A stretch of 52,561 bases of DNA, taken from NCBI GenBank assembly GCA_036279355.1, contig DASUJH010000040.1, positions 1-52,561 on the forward strand, given 5' to 3'. Under the pieces are notes generated by a model that saw nothing but the letters and a program-made list of their open reading frames with translations, ran no database searches and was not told the DNA's origin. Below, in pieces: positions 1-7,975 of this stretch (positions are counted from its first letter, which is position 1; each line of letters begins with the position of its first letter). The translations under genes were made by a program, and so were the position numbers. Source of the stretch: Gemmatimonadales bacterium (GTDB taxonomy: Bacteria > Gemmatimonadota > Gemmatimonadetes > Gemmatimonadales > GWC2-71-9).

Positions 1-2
1 CC

Positions 3-149
3 GGAAGTACCGTGCTCCCTACAGTGTACGTCATCAAGCTCGGGAACAGCGGCTACGCGGTCAAGGACCCGAATCACCACGCTGGGCACTTCGACGTGGT
101 GATGATCTTCGATCGACGCTGGAACCGAATCGGCGGCTGGACCGGTTAA
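3..149 (+). CDS. C-terminal fragment of a hypothetical protein
   Basis: An open frame enters from the left edge and ends at TAA 147-149, giving 48 residues (…VYVIKLGNSGYAVKDPNHH…RIGGWTG). The sequence looks protein-like (alternating hydrophobic beta-type pattern, aromatic-rich end) and uses GC-rich third positions as the neighbours do. The start and any upstream domain lie outside the window. I do not recognise the family from this piece. It stands about 100 bp upstream of the IS3-type remnant and is not obviously interrupted by it, because its stop comes first. Confidence 0.5.
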   Translation, partial: GSTVLPTVYVIKLGNSGYAVKDPNHHAGHFDVVMIFDRRWNRIGGWTG

Positions 150-245
150 GGGGCGGCTAGATTCGATCGGTCACACCTCACTTCTCGAATCCTAACGCGC
201 CCGATTCTCGGCGACGCGTGTAACACTTAAACAAAGCAGTGGGCG

Positions 246-481
246 TGACCTTCTCGCCTCAGGCTGGAGCACATAGACTGGGACTCTCCACCGCGGCCTG
301 CGGGCCGAAGAGAGCCCACGAAGAAGCGCCGGTTCACCGAAGAGCAGATGGACTACAACACGGTCCGGCCCCACAGCAGCCTGGCAGACCGCACCCCGGC
401 CGCCTTCGCCGACCACCGGCGATTGGTGCTCGTCACCCTGAGCGTAGCAGCCTAACTGCTCCAACGTCGGGGAGAAGGTCA
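246..481. mobile_element. Internally deleted IS3-family element (MITE-like remnant)
   Basis: The segment is bounded by a perfect 10-bp inverted repeat, TGACCTTCTC at 246-255 and GAGAAGGTCA at 472-481, with patchy similarity continuing inward (GGAGCA on both sides). TGA…TCA ends are typical of IS3-family insertion sequences. Between the ends lies a short frame that joins an OrfA-like start to the OrfB C-terminus (318-455), so more than 1 kb of the element appears to be missing. The 4-bp flanks (GGCG at 242-245, GCTC at 482-485) do not match, so no target duplication is visible. The element is clearly not autonomous; a full-length copy elsewhere could still mobilise it if the ends are functional. 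Confidence 0.72.
318..455 (+). pseudogene. IS3 transposase remnant: OrfA N-terminus fused to OrfB C-terminus
   Basis: Reading from 321, the frame begins KKRRFTEEQ, the usual first residues of IS3-family OrfA (the HTH subunit), then passes at once into DYNTVRPHSSLADRTPAAFA, the hallmark C-terminus of OrfB (end of the rve/DDE integrase domain), and stops at TAA 453-455. All of the OrfA helix-turn-helix and leucine zipper and all DDE catalytic residues of OrfB are gone. The codon where the OrfA start would be expected (318-320) reads ACG, which may be a decayed ATG. The junction is in frame and clean, near 348-351. No transposase activity is possible from this piece. Confidence 0.75.
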
Positions 482-528
482 GCTCGGATGAAAGCCCCTC
501 CTGCACGCCGCTCGAATTCGCGTTCGCG

Positions 529-1656
529 CTACCCCGCCGTGAACCGCCCCACCGTCCGCCGCTCGCCGTCCTTGATGATGCCGTAGATCGCGCCGCCCTT
601 GCCGAAGCCCGCGAGCGACACGCCGTCGGGCAGCGTCATCGCATGCTTCCACTTGGCGTCGGGCCCGTACACGTCGTACACCATCGGATCGTTGTCCGAC
701 GCCCGCGAGCGCTGCAGCCAGACATCCCCCTCGGGCGTCGCCATGCCGGACACGAACGGCGGCTTGTACTCCGCGAATGGCCAGACCAGGCGAAGGGTGT
801 CGGGCAGCCCGTGCCCCCGGCCCTGCTCGCGCACCCGCGCGATCACCCGCGCCTTGTCCGCTTCGGTCACCGGAAGCTTCGTGTACGGCCGCGATTCGCC
901 GTGGATCCACACCCCGCCAGGGCCGCGCCAGTCGATCCGATTCTCCCGCCCGCGCGCCACCCACACCCGCCCGTCCGGAAGCACGCCGAAGATGTCGTTC
1001 GGTGAGAAGATCTTGGGCACCTGCTGCACCTGGGTGCCGAATACCGCGTCGCCCTTCTCGGGCGCGGAAAGCTGCGCAACCGTATCCACCCGGCCGCTCG
1101 CGAACTGGATCCGTACCACAGGCACGCTGTCGGTGAGGACGCTATGCCCCGCGTCGGGGCCGCCCAGGATCGGGGTGAAGTCGGTCTTGTATCCGAACCC
1201 CTGGTGATCGTATATCAGCACCGGCGTGGGGCCGCCCACCGGCGGGATCGCGAGCACCGCGAGCGGCTGCGCGTGCTCATCCCAGAGCGTCGTGCGGATG
1301 GCCGCGTAGTCGACGAGCGCCACCGTGTCGCCCGCGAGATGCGCCACCCACCCGGGAAACTTGTACACCGAATCGGGCGCGCCCTGGGGGAGCGAATCCA
1401 CCCGGGTGCCGACCGTGTCGAGCGCGCCGCTCTTGAAATCGGCGTTGAAGAAGAGGCGGTCGTGCGTGTCGGTGAAGGCGATGCGTCCGTCACCCAGCTC
1501 CACCACGTTGCTCACCTGCGCGAACGACGCCGGCAGCTTGGCCTCGAGCCGCACGTCCGGCTTGCCCGCTCCCGCGGCTTTGCCGCAGCCCGAGATACCG
1601 ATCAGCGCGGCCGCGGCGACCACCGCCAGCGGCCCGATCCAGTTCACCTGCTTCAT
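529..1656 (-). CDS. Secreted lipoprotein, beta-propeller type (paralogue of the upstream gene)
   Basis: 375 residues. The N-terminus MKQVNWIGPLAVVAAAALIGISGCGK is a lipoprotein signal peptide with lipobox ISGC. The mature part carries repeated short blocks of the NHL/6-bladed beta-propeller style (for example DGRIAFTDTHDRLF, PDGRVWVARGRENRIDW, PEGDVWLQRSR), suggesting a membrane-anchored propeller. Its ATG overlaps the TGA of the preceding gene (TGATG), so the two are translationally coupled and lie at the end of the ECF-sigma operon. The C-terminal two thirds align with the neighbour (FAEYKPPFVSG versus FAAIKPPFVAG), so the pair is a diverged tandem duplication. Ligand and function are unknown; a binding or structural role on the outer membrane is an inference. 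Confidence 0.8.
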   Translation of the reverse strand: MKQVNWIGPLAVVAAAALIGISGCGKAAGAGKPDVRLEAKLPASFAQVSNVVELGDGRIAFTDTHDRLFFNADFKSGALDTVGTRVDSLPQGAPDSVYKFPGWVAHLAGDTVALVDYAAIRTTLWDEHAQPLAVLAIPPVGGPTPVLIYDHQGFGYKTDFTPILGGPDAGHSVLTDSVPVVRIQFASGRVDTVAQLSAPEKGDAVFGTQVQQVPKIFSPNDIFGVLPDGRVWVARGRENRIDWRGPGGVWIHGESRPYTKLPVTEADKARVIARVREQGRGHGLPDTLRLVWPFAEYKPPFVSGMATPEGDVWLQRSRASDNDPMVYDVYGPDAKWKHAMTLPDGVSLAGFGKGGAIYGIIKDGERRTVGRFTAG

Positions 1657-2780
1657 CAACTCTCTCCTCGGCTCACGATGTCGGCCGCCGGGGCCCCCAC
1701 GGGCCGTGGCAGCACGAATTGCAACAGCCTCAACCCCGCGCTGTCCGCCTCGACCGCGAGCGCGTGCGCGGGGCCGGCCGCGAGAATACGACCATGGCCC
1801 GGCACCCGGATCTCGCGGACGAGCCGTCCCCGCCGGTCCACCACCTGATAGCGGCCGAGCGTATCGGTCACGGCCCGGCTCTTCTCCAGCCAGACCGCGC
1901 CGTCCGCCGAGGTGAACCCCGCGACAAACGGAGGTTTGATCGCGGCGAACGGAAGCTGCTCGGCCGTGCTCCGAAGCTCCGGCGGAAACGTGCGGGTAAA
2001 GAGCTCGCGGTCGGCGCGGGTCACCTCGAGGACGCGGTCCGGCAACGGGTCTCCCCGAATCATGGCGCCCGTCGGAAGGTGCCACTCGACCCGGTTCTCG
2101 TTCACCCGCGCGATCCAGACGGCTCCGTCCGGCTCGACGCCCCACACATCGGTGCCGCTCAATGCACGCCGCTCGAACCGGTGTCCGGCATCGCTCTCGA
2201 CTTCGGCCACGTCCAGCGGCGCGAGCCGCGCCACCGTATCGATGCGCGCGAGATCGGGCGTGGTGCGCACGACGGCCGCCGAATCGCGCGCGCCGCTGCC
2301 GTCGGCGCCGGACGGCGCGATCATCAGCACGTAGAACCGACCCGCCCGGTCGCGCCCGCGCGGCAGCGCGCCGCGCGTGGCATCGGTGGCGCGCACGCTG
2401 CGGCCAAGCTGCCCGTCGCGAGTCCAGAGCGTCACCCGCCGGAGCCCCCAGTCGGAGACGCCGATCGAGTCGCCGGCCGTAAAGACGGCGAACGGGTTCT
2501 TGAGCGCGCTGGTATCGCGCCCGGCGAGCGGACGCACCGCGCGCGCGCCGAAGTCCGCCACCCCCACGAGACCGCTGCCCTCGGAGACGATGGCCCACCG
2601 GCCGGGAGCGAGCCACACCGCGCCCGCGGCATCGTGGAAGGTGGCCGTGAGCGTGTCCGCGGCCGGCGGCAGCTCGACCATGGGAACCGGCGCTCGCTTG
2701 TCGCACGCGACAGCCATTGCGACGAGCCCCAAGACGAGCCCGGCGCGCCGGCCGGCGGCGGAACGCGCTGGGAACAGCAT
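1656..2780 (-). CDS. Secreted lipoprotein, beta-propeller type
   Basis: 374 residues. It begins MLFPARSAAGRRAGLVLGLVAMAVACDK, a lipoprotein signal peptide with lipobox AVAC. Blocks such as PDGAVWIARVNENRVEW and SADGAVWLEKSRA recur and match the following paralogue, consistent with blades of a propeller. It lies 51 bp downstream of the DUF5916 gene and overlaps the start of the next lipoprotein by one base of a TGATG junction. The product should be anchored in a membrane facing the periplasm or cell surface. No enzyme motif is visible and I do not assign a function. Confidence 0.8.
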   Translation of the reverse strand: MLFPARSAAGRRAGLVLGLVAMAVACDKRAPVPMVELPPAADTLTATFHDAAGAVWLAPGRWAIVSEGSGLVGVADFGARAVRPLAGRDTSALKNPFAVFTAGDSIGVSDWGLRRVTLWTRDGQLGRSVRATDATRGALPRGRDRAGRFYVLMIAPSGADGSGARDSAAVVRTTPDLARIDTVARLAPLDVAEVESDAGHRFERRALSGTDVWGVEPDGAVWIARVNENRVEWHLPTGAMIRGDPLPDRVLEVTRADRELFTRTFPPELRSTAEQLPFAAIKPPFVAGFTSADGAVWLEKSRAVTDTLGRYQVVDRRGRLVREIRVPGHGRILAAGPAHALAVEADSAGLRLLQFVLPRPVGAPAADIVSRGES

Positions 2781-2831
2781 GGGCGCAATGTAATGGGAGA
2801 GCGGCGGTACGGCGGCGGGCAGGCTGCGGCG

Positions 2832-5501
2832 CTACGGCCGCCACCAATACGAGACCTTCACCAGAAAGACGTTGTCCCCCGGGGACGAGAAAAGGCGGGA
2901 GAGGCCGTCTCCCACCCGGAATTCGCCGTTGGTGATCGTGTCCGAGCGGTTCTGCGTCCACACGAGATAGAGTGTTGAGCCGGGGCGGTACTCCCAGCGG
3001 AGCACGGCGTTCCCGCGGAGGGATGCGAGCGAAAAGTTGGGGTCGGCGAACTCGATCGGCGCAGCCCCGGGGTCGGCGGGCTGCACCACGATCGAGTCGG
3101 CAGCCGCCGGTGCCGGTGCGCCGGTCAGGGTGAACTGGTAACTCCGCGGCTGCGCCAGCTCCTTGTAGTTCCGGTACGCGCCGGACGAAAGCAGGGGCTG
3201 CGCGTAGAGCTCGAGGCTCAGACTCGGCGTGAAGATCCAGTTGAGGCGAAGGCTCGCGGAAAGCGTCTTCTGGTCGAGCGCGGCAAAGAGATAGCGGTGG
3301 CCGAAGGTCGCCGTGGCGCTCGCGTCGTCGAAGGTGCCGACGTACTGCGCGGTGGTCTGCAACCGCGCGAGCGTCGGGCCCACGCTCACCAGCAGCCGCG
3401 AACTCGGCCGCCAGTCGAGCGTGGGCCCGAAGCTCCAGCTCGACTGGCGATCCTGTGCGTATTCGTAGCCGTTGGCCGCTAGCCCGAAGACCCACGGCTT
3501 CCGCTGGTCGGACTGGAACGTCATGTCCCAATAGAAGCCCGGCGGATTCACGGTGAGCGGGCCGCCGCGGGTGCGCCGGGCGTTGAGCGAGCGCCGATCG
3601 TATCCCGCGTCCCACTGCCAGGTCGAGAAGTTGCGGAGCTCGAAGGTACCGCGGGTAAAGAATCCGGTGCCGGTGGGATTCCCGCCGAAGGTCCACGCAC
3701 CGAACGTGGCGACGTCCAGGCGCGCGTTCTGGAACAGTGCACTTGGCCGCGTCCACCGATAGCCGGTGAGCAGGTGAGCATTTATCTCGTCGGCAAAGCT
3801 CTGGAAACCGAGGTCGTTGACCTCGAAACCCGGTGAGACCATGCCGAACGCCGAGTTGAACACCCAGTTGCCCTTCTGCTTGTTGATGGCGAGCCGGCCC
3901 GCGAATCCGGAGAGCGACCTGGCGGTGGAGTCGACCCCGAGATATCCGGCGTCGGGTCGCTGATAATAGTGCACCGAGCTCTCCTCGAGCGCGGCGATAC
4001 GCGCTGCGGTGCCGCCCACCCGGGAGCCCCCCGCCCAGCCGGTGAGCACCCACTTGGCGCCGCGATCGAGCGTGATCCAGCCGTCGACGCCCCCGGTGAA
4101 CGCCGTCCGGTCGAGCTCGTCGGGCAGCCGCGCGTCGGCAAAGCTCCGCGCCGTGGCTGTGCCCATAAAGCCGAGCCCTTGGCGCCCCTGCTGGAACTCC
4201 TTCTCCGCGCGCCACACGCCGTAATAGCTGAGCGGCTCGACCTCGGATCGCGACTGCACGCCGCCGGTGGACAGGGAGGCATACTCCGGCTTCGTAAGCG
4301 CGCTCAAGCCGCCAAGACTCCAGCTTCCGACTTTGCCGGTGAGCTTGGCCGCGCCCAGGATGTGGGTGCCGGATGGCATCGAGCTGTAATCGGCGTCCGG
4401 CAGGCTCCCCTCGGGTGCGCGGCCAATCCGGCGGCTGTAGAGATACTGCGGATTGTCCCAGTTGAAGCCCCAGAAGTCGTTCGCGCCGTCTGAGCCGAAG
4501 TTGAAGATGCTGGAGCCTTCGACGAAGAACGGCCGGCGCTCGGGATAGAACGTCTCGACGTCGGTGAGGTTGACGACGGCAGGATCCACCTCCACCTGGC
4601 CGAAGTCCGGGTTCACCGTCCCATCGAGCGTGAGGTTGCTACCGAGCCCGACCTTGAGATCGGCGCCGGCCCCCGGGCTCGCGCGAGTTCCATCGTTGAA
4701 TGGATCGCCAGCCGTGTGGGACAGGTACTCGGCCTTGGCCGTGACGTATGGCATCACCTCGATGTGGGCCGGCGGCGCCACGTGCTCGATGCCCACGAGA
4801 TCGGCGAAGCGCGAAACGAAACCGGCCGCGTCGGTCGGCTGCACCACGAGGTAATCGTCCTCGCTGCGCCGAGCGATGGTGCGCTTGAAGTTGATACCCC
4901 ACACATAGGCGTCGCGCCGCTGAAAGCGGAGCTGCGAGTAGGGAATTCGGAGCTCGGCCGTCCAGCCGGCGGAGTCGCGGGCCGCATGGCCCTCCCACAC
5001 CGCATCCCAGCTATCGTCGTTCCAGTCGTCGTTGTAGAGCGTGCCGTCGTACTGCGTGCCCGCCGCATTGATGCCGAAGTAGACGCCGGTGCGGCGGTCG
5101 TGGTACGGATCGAGATAGACCATGAACACGTCCGCGCTCGCCGTCCGGTCGCGCCGGGCGAGCAGCGCCACGACGGAGTCGGGCGCGGTATCGCGAAGCC
5201 TCGCGCCGATGTAGAGCGCGTCGTCATCGAAGAGCAGGCGAACGTCGGTGGGCTCGGTCGATGCGGCCCCCTCGTGCGGGCTCCGCTGGGTGAGCGCGGC
5301 CGCGGGCACGGCACCCGCCCAATCGGGCTCGTCGAGCCGGCCGTCGATCGTGATCGGGCCGCGGCGCCGGGTGGCGTGCACCTCTGCCGAGGCAGACGCC
5401 GCGGACGCGCCGCGGCTCGTCGAGGCGGAAGCCACCACGGAGTCGAATTGCGCGGCCTGGACCGGCGCCACGAAGGCGAGCAGGAGAGCGGGGACGATCA
5501 T
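2832..5501 (-). CDS. DUF5916 protein with N-terminal CBM9-like domain (outer-membrane type)
   Basis: 889 residues from ATG 5499-5501. The frame stays open for 59 more codons upstream, but that stretch is composition-driven and overlaps the HEAT gene; MIVPALLLAFVAPVQAAQ is a good signal peptide. Residues about 48-200 resemble the carbohydrate-binding family 9/DOMON-like sandwich (ITIDGRLDEPDW, YIGARLRD, DVFMVYLDPYHDRR, YGINFKR). Residues about 235-889 fit the DUF5916 barrel-like region (NPDFGQVEVDPAVVNLTDVETFYPERRPFFVEG is characteristic; the rest is rich in aromatic beta strands, and the chain ends in W-W-R-P). Such proteins occur in Bacteroidota and Gemmatimonadota and are thought to sit in the outer membrane; their substrate is not established. 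It has its own ECF-type promoter candidate at 5511-5540. Confidence 0.88.
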   Translation of the reverse strand: MIVPALLLAFVAPVQAAQFDSVVASASTSRGASAASASAEVHATRRRGPITIDGRLDEPDWAGAVPAAALTQRSPHEGAASTEPTDVRLLFDDDALYIGARLRDTAPDSVVALLARRDRTASADVFMVYLDPYHDRRTGVYFGINAAGTQYDGTLYNDDWNDDSWDAVWEGHAARDSAGWTAELRIPYSQLRFQRRDAYVWGINFKRTIARRSEDDYLVVQPTDAAGFVSRFADLVGIEHVAPPAHIEVMPYVTAKAEYLSHTAGDPFNDGTRASPGAGADLKVGLGSNLTLDGTVNPDFGQVEVDPAVVNLTDVETFYPERRPFFVEGSSIFNFGSDGANDFWGFNWDNPQYLYSRRIGRAPEGSLPDADYSSMPSGTHILGAAKLTGKVGSWSLGGLSALTKPEYASLSTGGVQSRSEVEPLSYYGVWRAEKEFQQGRQGLGFMGTATARSFADARLPDELDRTAFTGGVDGWITLDRGAKWVLTGWAGGSRVGGTAARIAALEESSVHYYQRPDAGYLGVDSTARSLSGFAGRLAINKQKGNWVFNSAFGMVSPGFEVNDLGFQSFADEINAHLLTGYRWTRPSALFQNARLDVATFGAWTFGGNPTGTGFFTRGTFELRNFSTWQWDAGYDRRSLNARRTRGGPLTVNPPGFYWDMTFQSDQRKPWVFGLAANGYEYAQDRQSSWSFGPTLDWRPSSRLLVSVGPTLARLQTTAQYVGTFDDASATATFGHRYLFAALDQKTLSASLRLNWIFTPSLSLELYAQPLLSSGAYRNYKELAQPRSYQFTLTGAPAPAAADSIVVQPADPGAAPIEFADPNFSLASLRGNAVLRWEYRPGSTLYLVWTQNRSDTITNGEFRVGDGLSRLFSSPGDNVFLVKVSYWWRP

Positions 5502-5510
5502 GAGCGCTCG

Positions 5511-5540
5511 CCTTAGATGGATCGGGGCGGCCAAGGGTTG
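5511..5540 (-). promoter_or_regulatory. Candidate ECF-sigma promoter in front of the DUF5916 gene
   Basis: On the minus strand, GCGCAACCCTT (CAACCCTT at 5540-5533) is followed at fixed distance by ATCTAAGG (5518-5511). Spacing and bases match the candidate promoters at 8573-8544 and 8632-8659; the TC of the downstream box is at positions 24-25 counted from the first C of CAACCC in all three. AAC upstream and (G/A)TC downstream is the usual architecture of ECF promoters. Predicted transcription would begin only a few bases before ATG 5501, so the mRNA would be nearly leaderless. Confidence 0.5.
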
Positions 5541-5562
5541 CGCCGCGCCCGGCAGGCGCCCG

Positions 5563-7236
5563 CTACTGCTCCAGGATTTCCTGCAGGACGCTGGCGATGC
5601 GCGGGTCGTCCATCTGGCCGAGCCAGAACACGGCCTTCTTGCGCAGCTCGGGATCCGGATCGTGCTTCGCGATGTCAATCAGCTTGTCCGCCGCCGCGCT
5701 GTCGCCGCGTTGGGACAGGACGAAGATCACCTGACCGCGCAATTCGCGGCCCGCCTGCGGCGTGTAGATCGATGCGAGGTCGGCGGTGGAAGCGCCGCCC
5801 TGCTCCGCCCAGAAGAGCGCCTGCTTGCGCGACTCGAGGCTCTCGGCCGGGTTCCGAGCGATGCCGACGAGCCATTTGCCGCTCGCAGGCGTTCCGGTCT
5901 GCGAGACGGAGAAGAGCACCCGCTTCTTGAGCTCTTCGTTCTTGAGCCGGCCGTAGAGCGAGCGCAGGAACGCCGTGTTAGCCTCGCTGCCGCTCTGGCC
6001 CAGCCAGAAGATTGCGCGCTCCCGCGCGGCCTCGGGCACATCGTCGCGCCCCGCGTAGGTCTGGAGCGCCTTCTCCGCACGGGGCGAACCCTGCTGGGAC
6101 AGCGCGAAGACCGCCTTCTCCTGGATCTCGGGGTCCTTCGTGGTGCGCAGGATCGAATCGAGCGCCGCCACCGAGCGATCGGTGTCCACCTGGGAGAGCC
6201 AGAACACCGCCTGCGCGCGCACCTCCGAATCGGGATCGGTGCGCGCGGCGCGCAGGAGTACGTCCACGGCGCCGCTGTCCTGACCTTGCGCCACGAGGAA
6301 CAAGGCCTTCCGCCGGAGGCACACCGACGACGAATCCCGCCGGGCCAGCACCTTGTCGAGGATCGGTGCCGCGCGGGCCGGGTCCATCTGCTGCAGCGCG
6401 TTGAGTGCGGCGACCTTGATGTCGTCATCGTACTCGGCGCAGCGCGAGTCGCTGCCGAGCCCATTGATCACGACGGGCGGTCGGGGCGATCGCGGCGCCT
6501 TCGGCGCCTTCGGTGGTCGCGGGGCCCGAGGCGGCCGCGGAACAACGACTACCCCTGGCCCCATCGCGACCCCGGCGCGTCCGAGCTCGGAGGCCGCCTC
6601 TGCCATATCCGCCCTGGCCGCGGCCGTCGCTTCGGCCGCATTCTCGGCGCCTGCGGCCGCAGTCTCAGCGATGGTCCGCGCGGCCTCGGCGATTGACTGA
6701 GCGGCATCGGCATCGCCGCGCCGCGCGAGCTCGCCCTGGATGCGACGCTCGAGCGCCGCGGCGTCGCCGCGCGTTGCGGCTTTGGGGTAGGTGTCCCGCT
6801 GAGCTCGAAGCGAGCCGAGCGCCAGGTGGAGGTCGGACTGACCACCCAGGCGGTAGAGCGCAAACGCACGCCAGTAGAGCGCGTCGGCCGCGTAGCCCGA
6901 CTTGGGGTAGCGCGCCACGATCCGCCCGAACTCGTCGGCGGCTCGGCGATAATCACGCGCGTTGAGCGCGGCGCGTCCCGCCCGGTAGAGCGTATCCGCC
7001 GGATCGCCTTGCAACCAGGGCGCCGGGGCCTCGCTCCGCGGCTCGGCCGCCTGCGGCGCTTCCGCCTGCGGCGCTTCCGCCTGCGGCTCCGCCACCCGGA
7101 GCGACGGGAGGAGCGCCGCCATGGTCGGCACACCGAGCGGCACCGGCATGTCCGCGGCGGCCCCGTGGGGTGCTCCGGGCGCAACCCCGAGTCCGATGGC
7201 GGCCGCCAATGCCGCGCTGCTCCAGGTCTGTCGCAT
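5563..7236 (-). CDS. Secreted TPR plus HEAT-repeat protein of the ECF operon
   Basis: 557 residues. A signal peptide (about 1-28) is followed by a low-complexity AEAPQ repeat (about 48-65). A TPR/YbgF-like stretch (about 76-170, DTLYRAGRAALNARDYRRAADEF…YPKSGYAADALYW) comes next, then an Ala-rich helical segment and a PRPPKAPKAPR linker (about 230-255). At least seven HEAT-type repeats end the chain, each marked by a helix like RAQAVFWLSQ, QEKAVFALSQ, RERAIFWLGQ, RKKAVFWLGQ. HEAT arrays are protein-binding scaffolds. It lies between the anti-sigma gene (TAATG overlap) and the DUF5916 gene (61 bp), so a periplasmic role in the same signalling or assembly process is likely. No catalytic residues are seen. 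Confidence 0.85.
   Translation of the reverse strand: MRQTWSSAALAAAIGLGVAPGAPHGAAADMPVPLGVPTMAALLPSLRVAEPQAEAPQAEAPQAAEPRSEAPAPWLQGDPADTLYRAGRAALNARDYRRAADEFGRIVARYPKSGYAADALYWRAFALYRLGGQSDLHLALGSLRAQRDTYPKAATRGDAAALERRIQGELARRGDADAAQSIAEAARTIAETAAAGAENAAEATAAARADMAEAASELGRAGVAMGPGVVVVPRPPRAPRPPKAPKAPRSPRPPVVINGLGSDSRCAEYDDDIKVAALNALQQMDPARAAPILDKVLARRDSSSVCLRRKALFLVAQGQDSGAVDVLLRAARTDPDSEVRAQAVFWLSQVDTDRSVAALDSILRTTKDPEIQEKAVFALSQQGSPRAEKALQTYAGRDDVPEAARERAIFWLGQSGSEANTAFLRSLYGRLKNEELKKRVLFSVSQTGTPASGKWLVGIARNPAESLESRKQALFWAEQGGASTADLASIYTPQAGRELRGQVIFVLSQRGDSAAADKLIDIAKHDPDPELRKKAVFWLGQMDDPRIASVLQEILEQ
7047..7091. repeat. 15-bp tandem repeat, about 3 copies, inside the HEAT-protein gene
   Basis: The unit CCGCCTGCGGCGCTT starts at 7047 and 7062, with a diverged third copy from 7077. 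On the coding (minus) strand it encodes the AEAPQ pentapeptide repeat in the linker after the signal peptide. Being a multiple of three, it can change copy number without breaking the frame. Confidence 0.85.
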
Positions 7237-7964
7237 TACAGCGCTCCTTGACTGAAGGTCGCGGCGGAGCCGGAAGGCACCGACGCCCTGAGACGCACCA
7301 GCATGCCGTCGCGCTCGAGCGCGGCGGTGATCGATTGGATGTCTTCGTGGCGACGCTGGGGCGAAAGCTCGGCGATCTGCGCCAGCACCAGCTCCACGTC
7401 CTGCAGGACCAGCTTGAGCTTGGGATCGTCCGCCGCGGGCGAGTCGAGCAGCAGCCGGTTCGTGGCGAGCAGTTGGCGCGCCGTGGCCGGAGCCAGGGCC
7501 AGCGGCTCATTGCGCCGCTCGTGGGCGGCGGCGCGGAAAAGCGTAAGGAACGCCTCCGCCTGGCCCAGGTGCTCGGCGGCCACGAGGCGATATGCGGTGC
7601 CTTCGCTCCGCGCGCGCGCGAGCGGAGCAGTGCCGTTCGCGCTCTTGGCCGCAGCGTCGTTCGCCGGCACGCCCGCGCCCGGCCGCGCGCTGCCTGGCAG
7701 CGCCGCCCCGCCGCCTACATGGACGGTGAGTCGCCCGATGCCTACGCCGAGCGCGAGCAGCGCGGCGATGCCGCTCACCCATGCGAGCCGGCGCACCCGC
7801 CCGCCGCCCGCTACCAGCACGCCGTGCGCCGAGGTGCGCGGCGCCATCCGGCGCCCGGCCTCGATGGCGCGCCACATCTCTTCGCGCGGCGCCGGCGGCG
7901 GCTCGTGGTACGTCGCGGCCAGCTTCCGGAGCTCGGGATCCAACGGATCGTCGGAGTCGAACAT
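7236..7964 (-). CDS. Probable membrane anti-sigma factor
   Basis: 242 residues from ATG 7962-7964, which has a GAGG element about six bases upstream. A TTG at 7977-7979 overlapping the sigma-factor stop would add five residues and cannot be excluded. The cytoplasmic N-terminus (MFDSDDPLDPELRKLAATYHEPPPAPREEMWRAIEAGRR) is the type of short helical region that holds ECF sigma factors in Gemmatimonadota-like operons; there is no HxxxCxxC zinc motif. One transmembrane helix follows (about 61-80, WVSGIAALLALGVGIG). The periplasmic C-terminus is helical with no known domain. The assignment rests mainly on position directly after the sigma gene and on topology, not on a recognised domain. Confidence 0.75.
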   Translation of the reverse strand: MFDSDDPLDPELRKLAATYHEPPPAPREEMWRAIEAGRRMAPRTSAHGVLVAGGGRVRRLAWVSGIAALLALGVGIGRLTVHVGGGAALPGSARPGAGVPANDAAAKSANGTAPLARARSEGTAYRLVAAEHLGQAEAFLTLFRAAAHERRNEPLALAPATARQLLATNRLLLDSPAADDPKLKLVLQDVELVLAQIAELSPQRRHEDIQSITAALERDGMLVRLRASVPSGSAATFSQGAL

Positions 7965-7975
7965 GGGCGTCCTCG

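Noticed and set aside
192-586. Open frames on both strands around the IS remnant
   Set aside because: They cross the element borders and do not resemble proteins; the only supportable frame is the OrfA-OrfB fusion at 318-455.
529-4215. A 1228-codon open frame on the minus strand spanning three genes
   Set aside because: Only its last 375 codons (529-1656) make a plausible protein; the rest is a shadow of the DUF5916 and first lipoprotein genes, with Arg-rich composition and no domains.
5502-5678. 59-codon N-terminal extension of the DUF5916 protein
   Set aside because: It is Ser/Arg-rich, overlaps the HEAT gene in another frame, and would place the good signal peptide internally.
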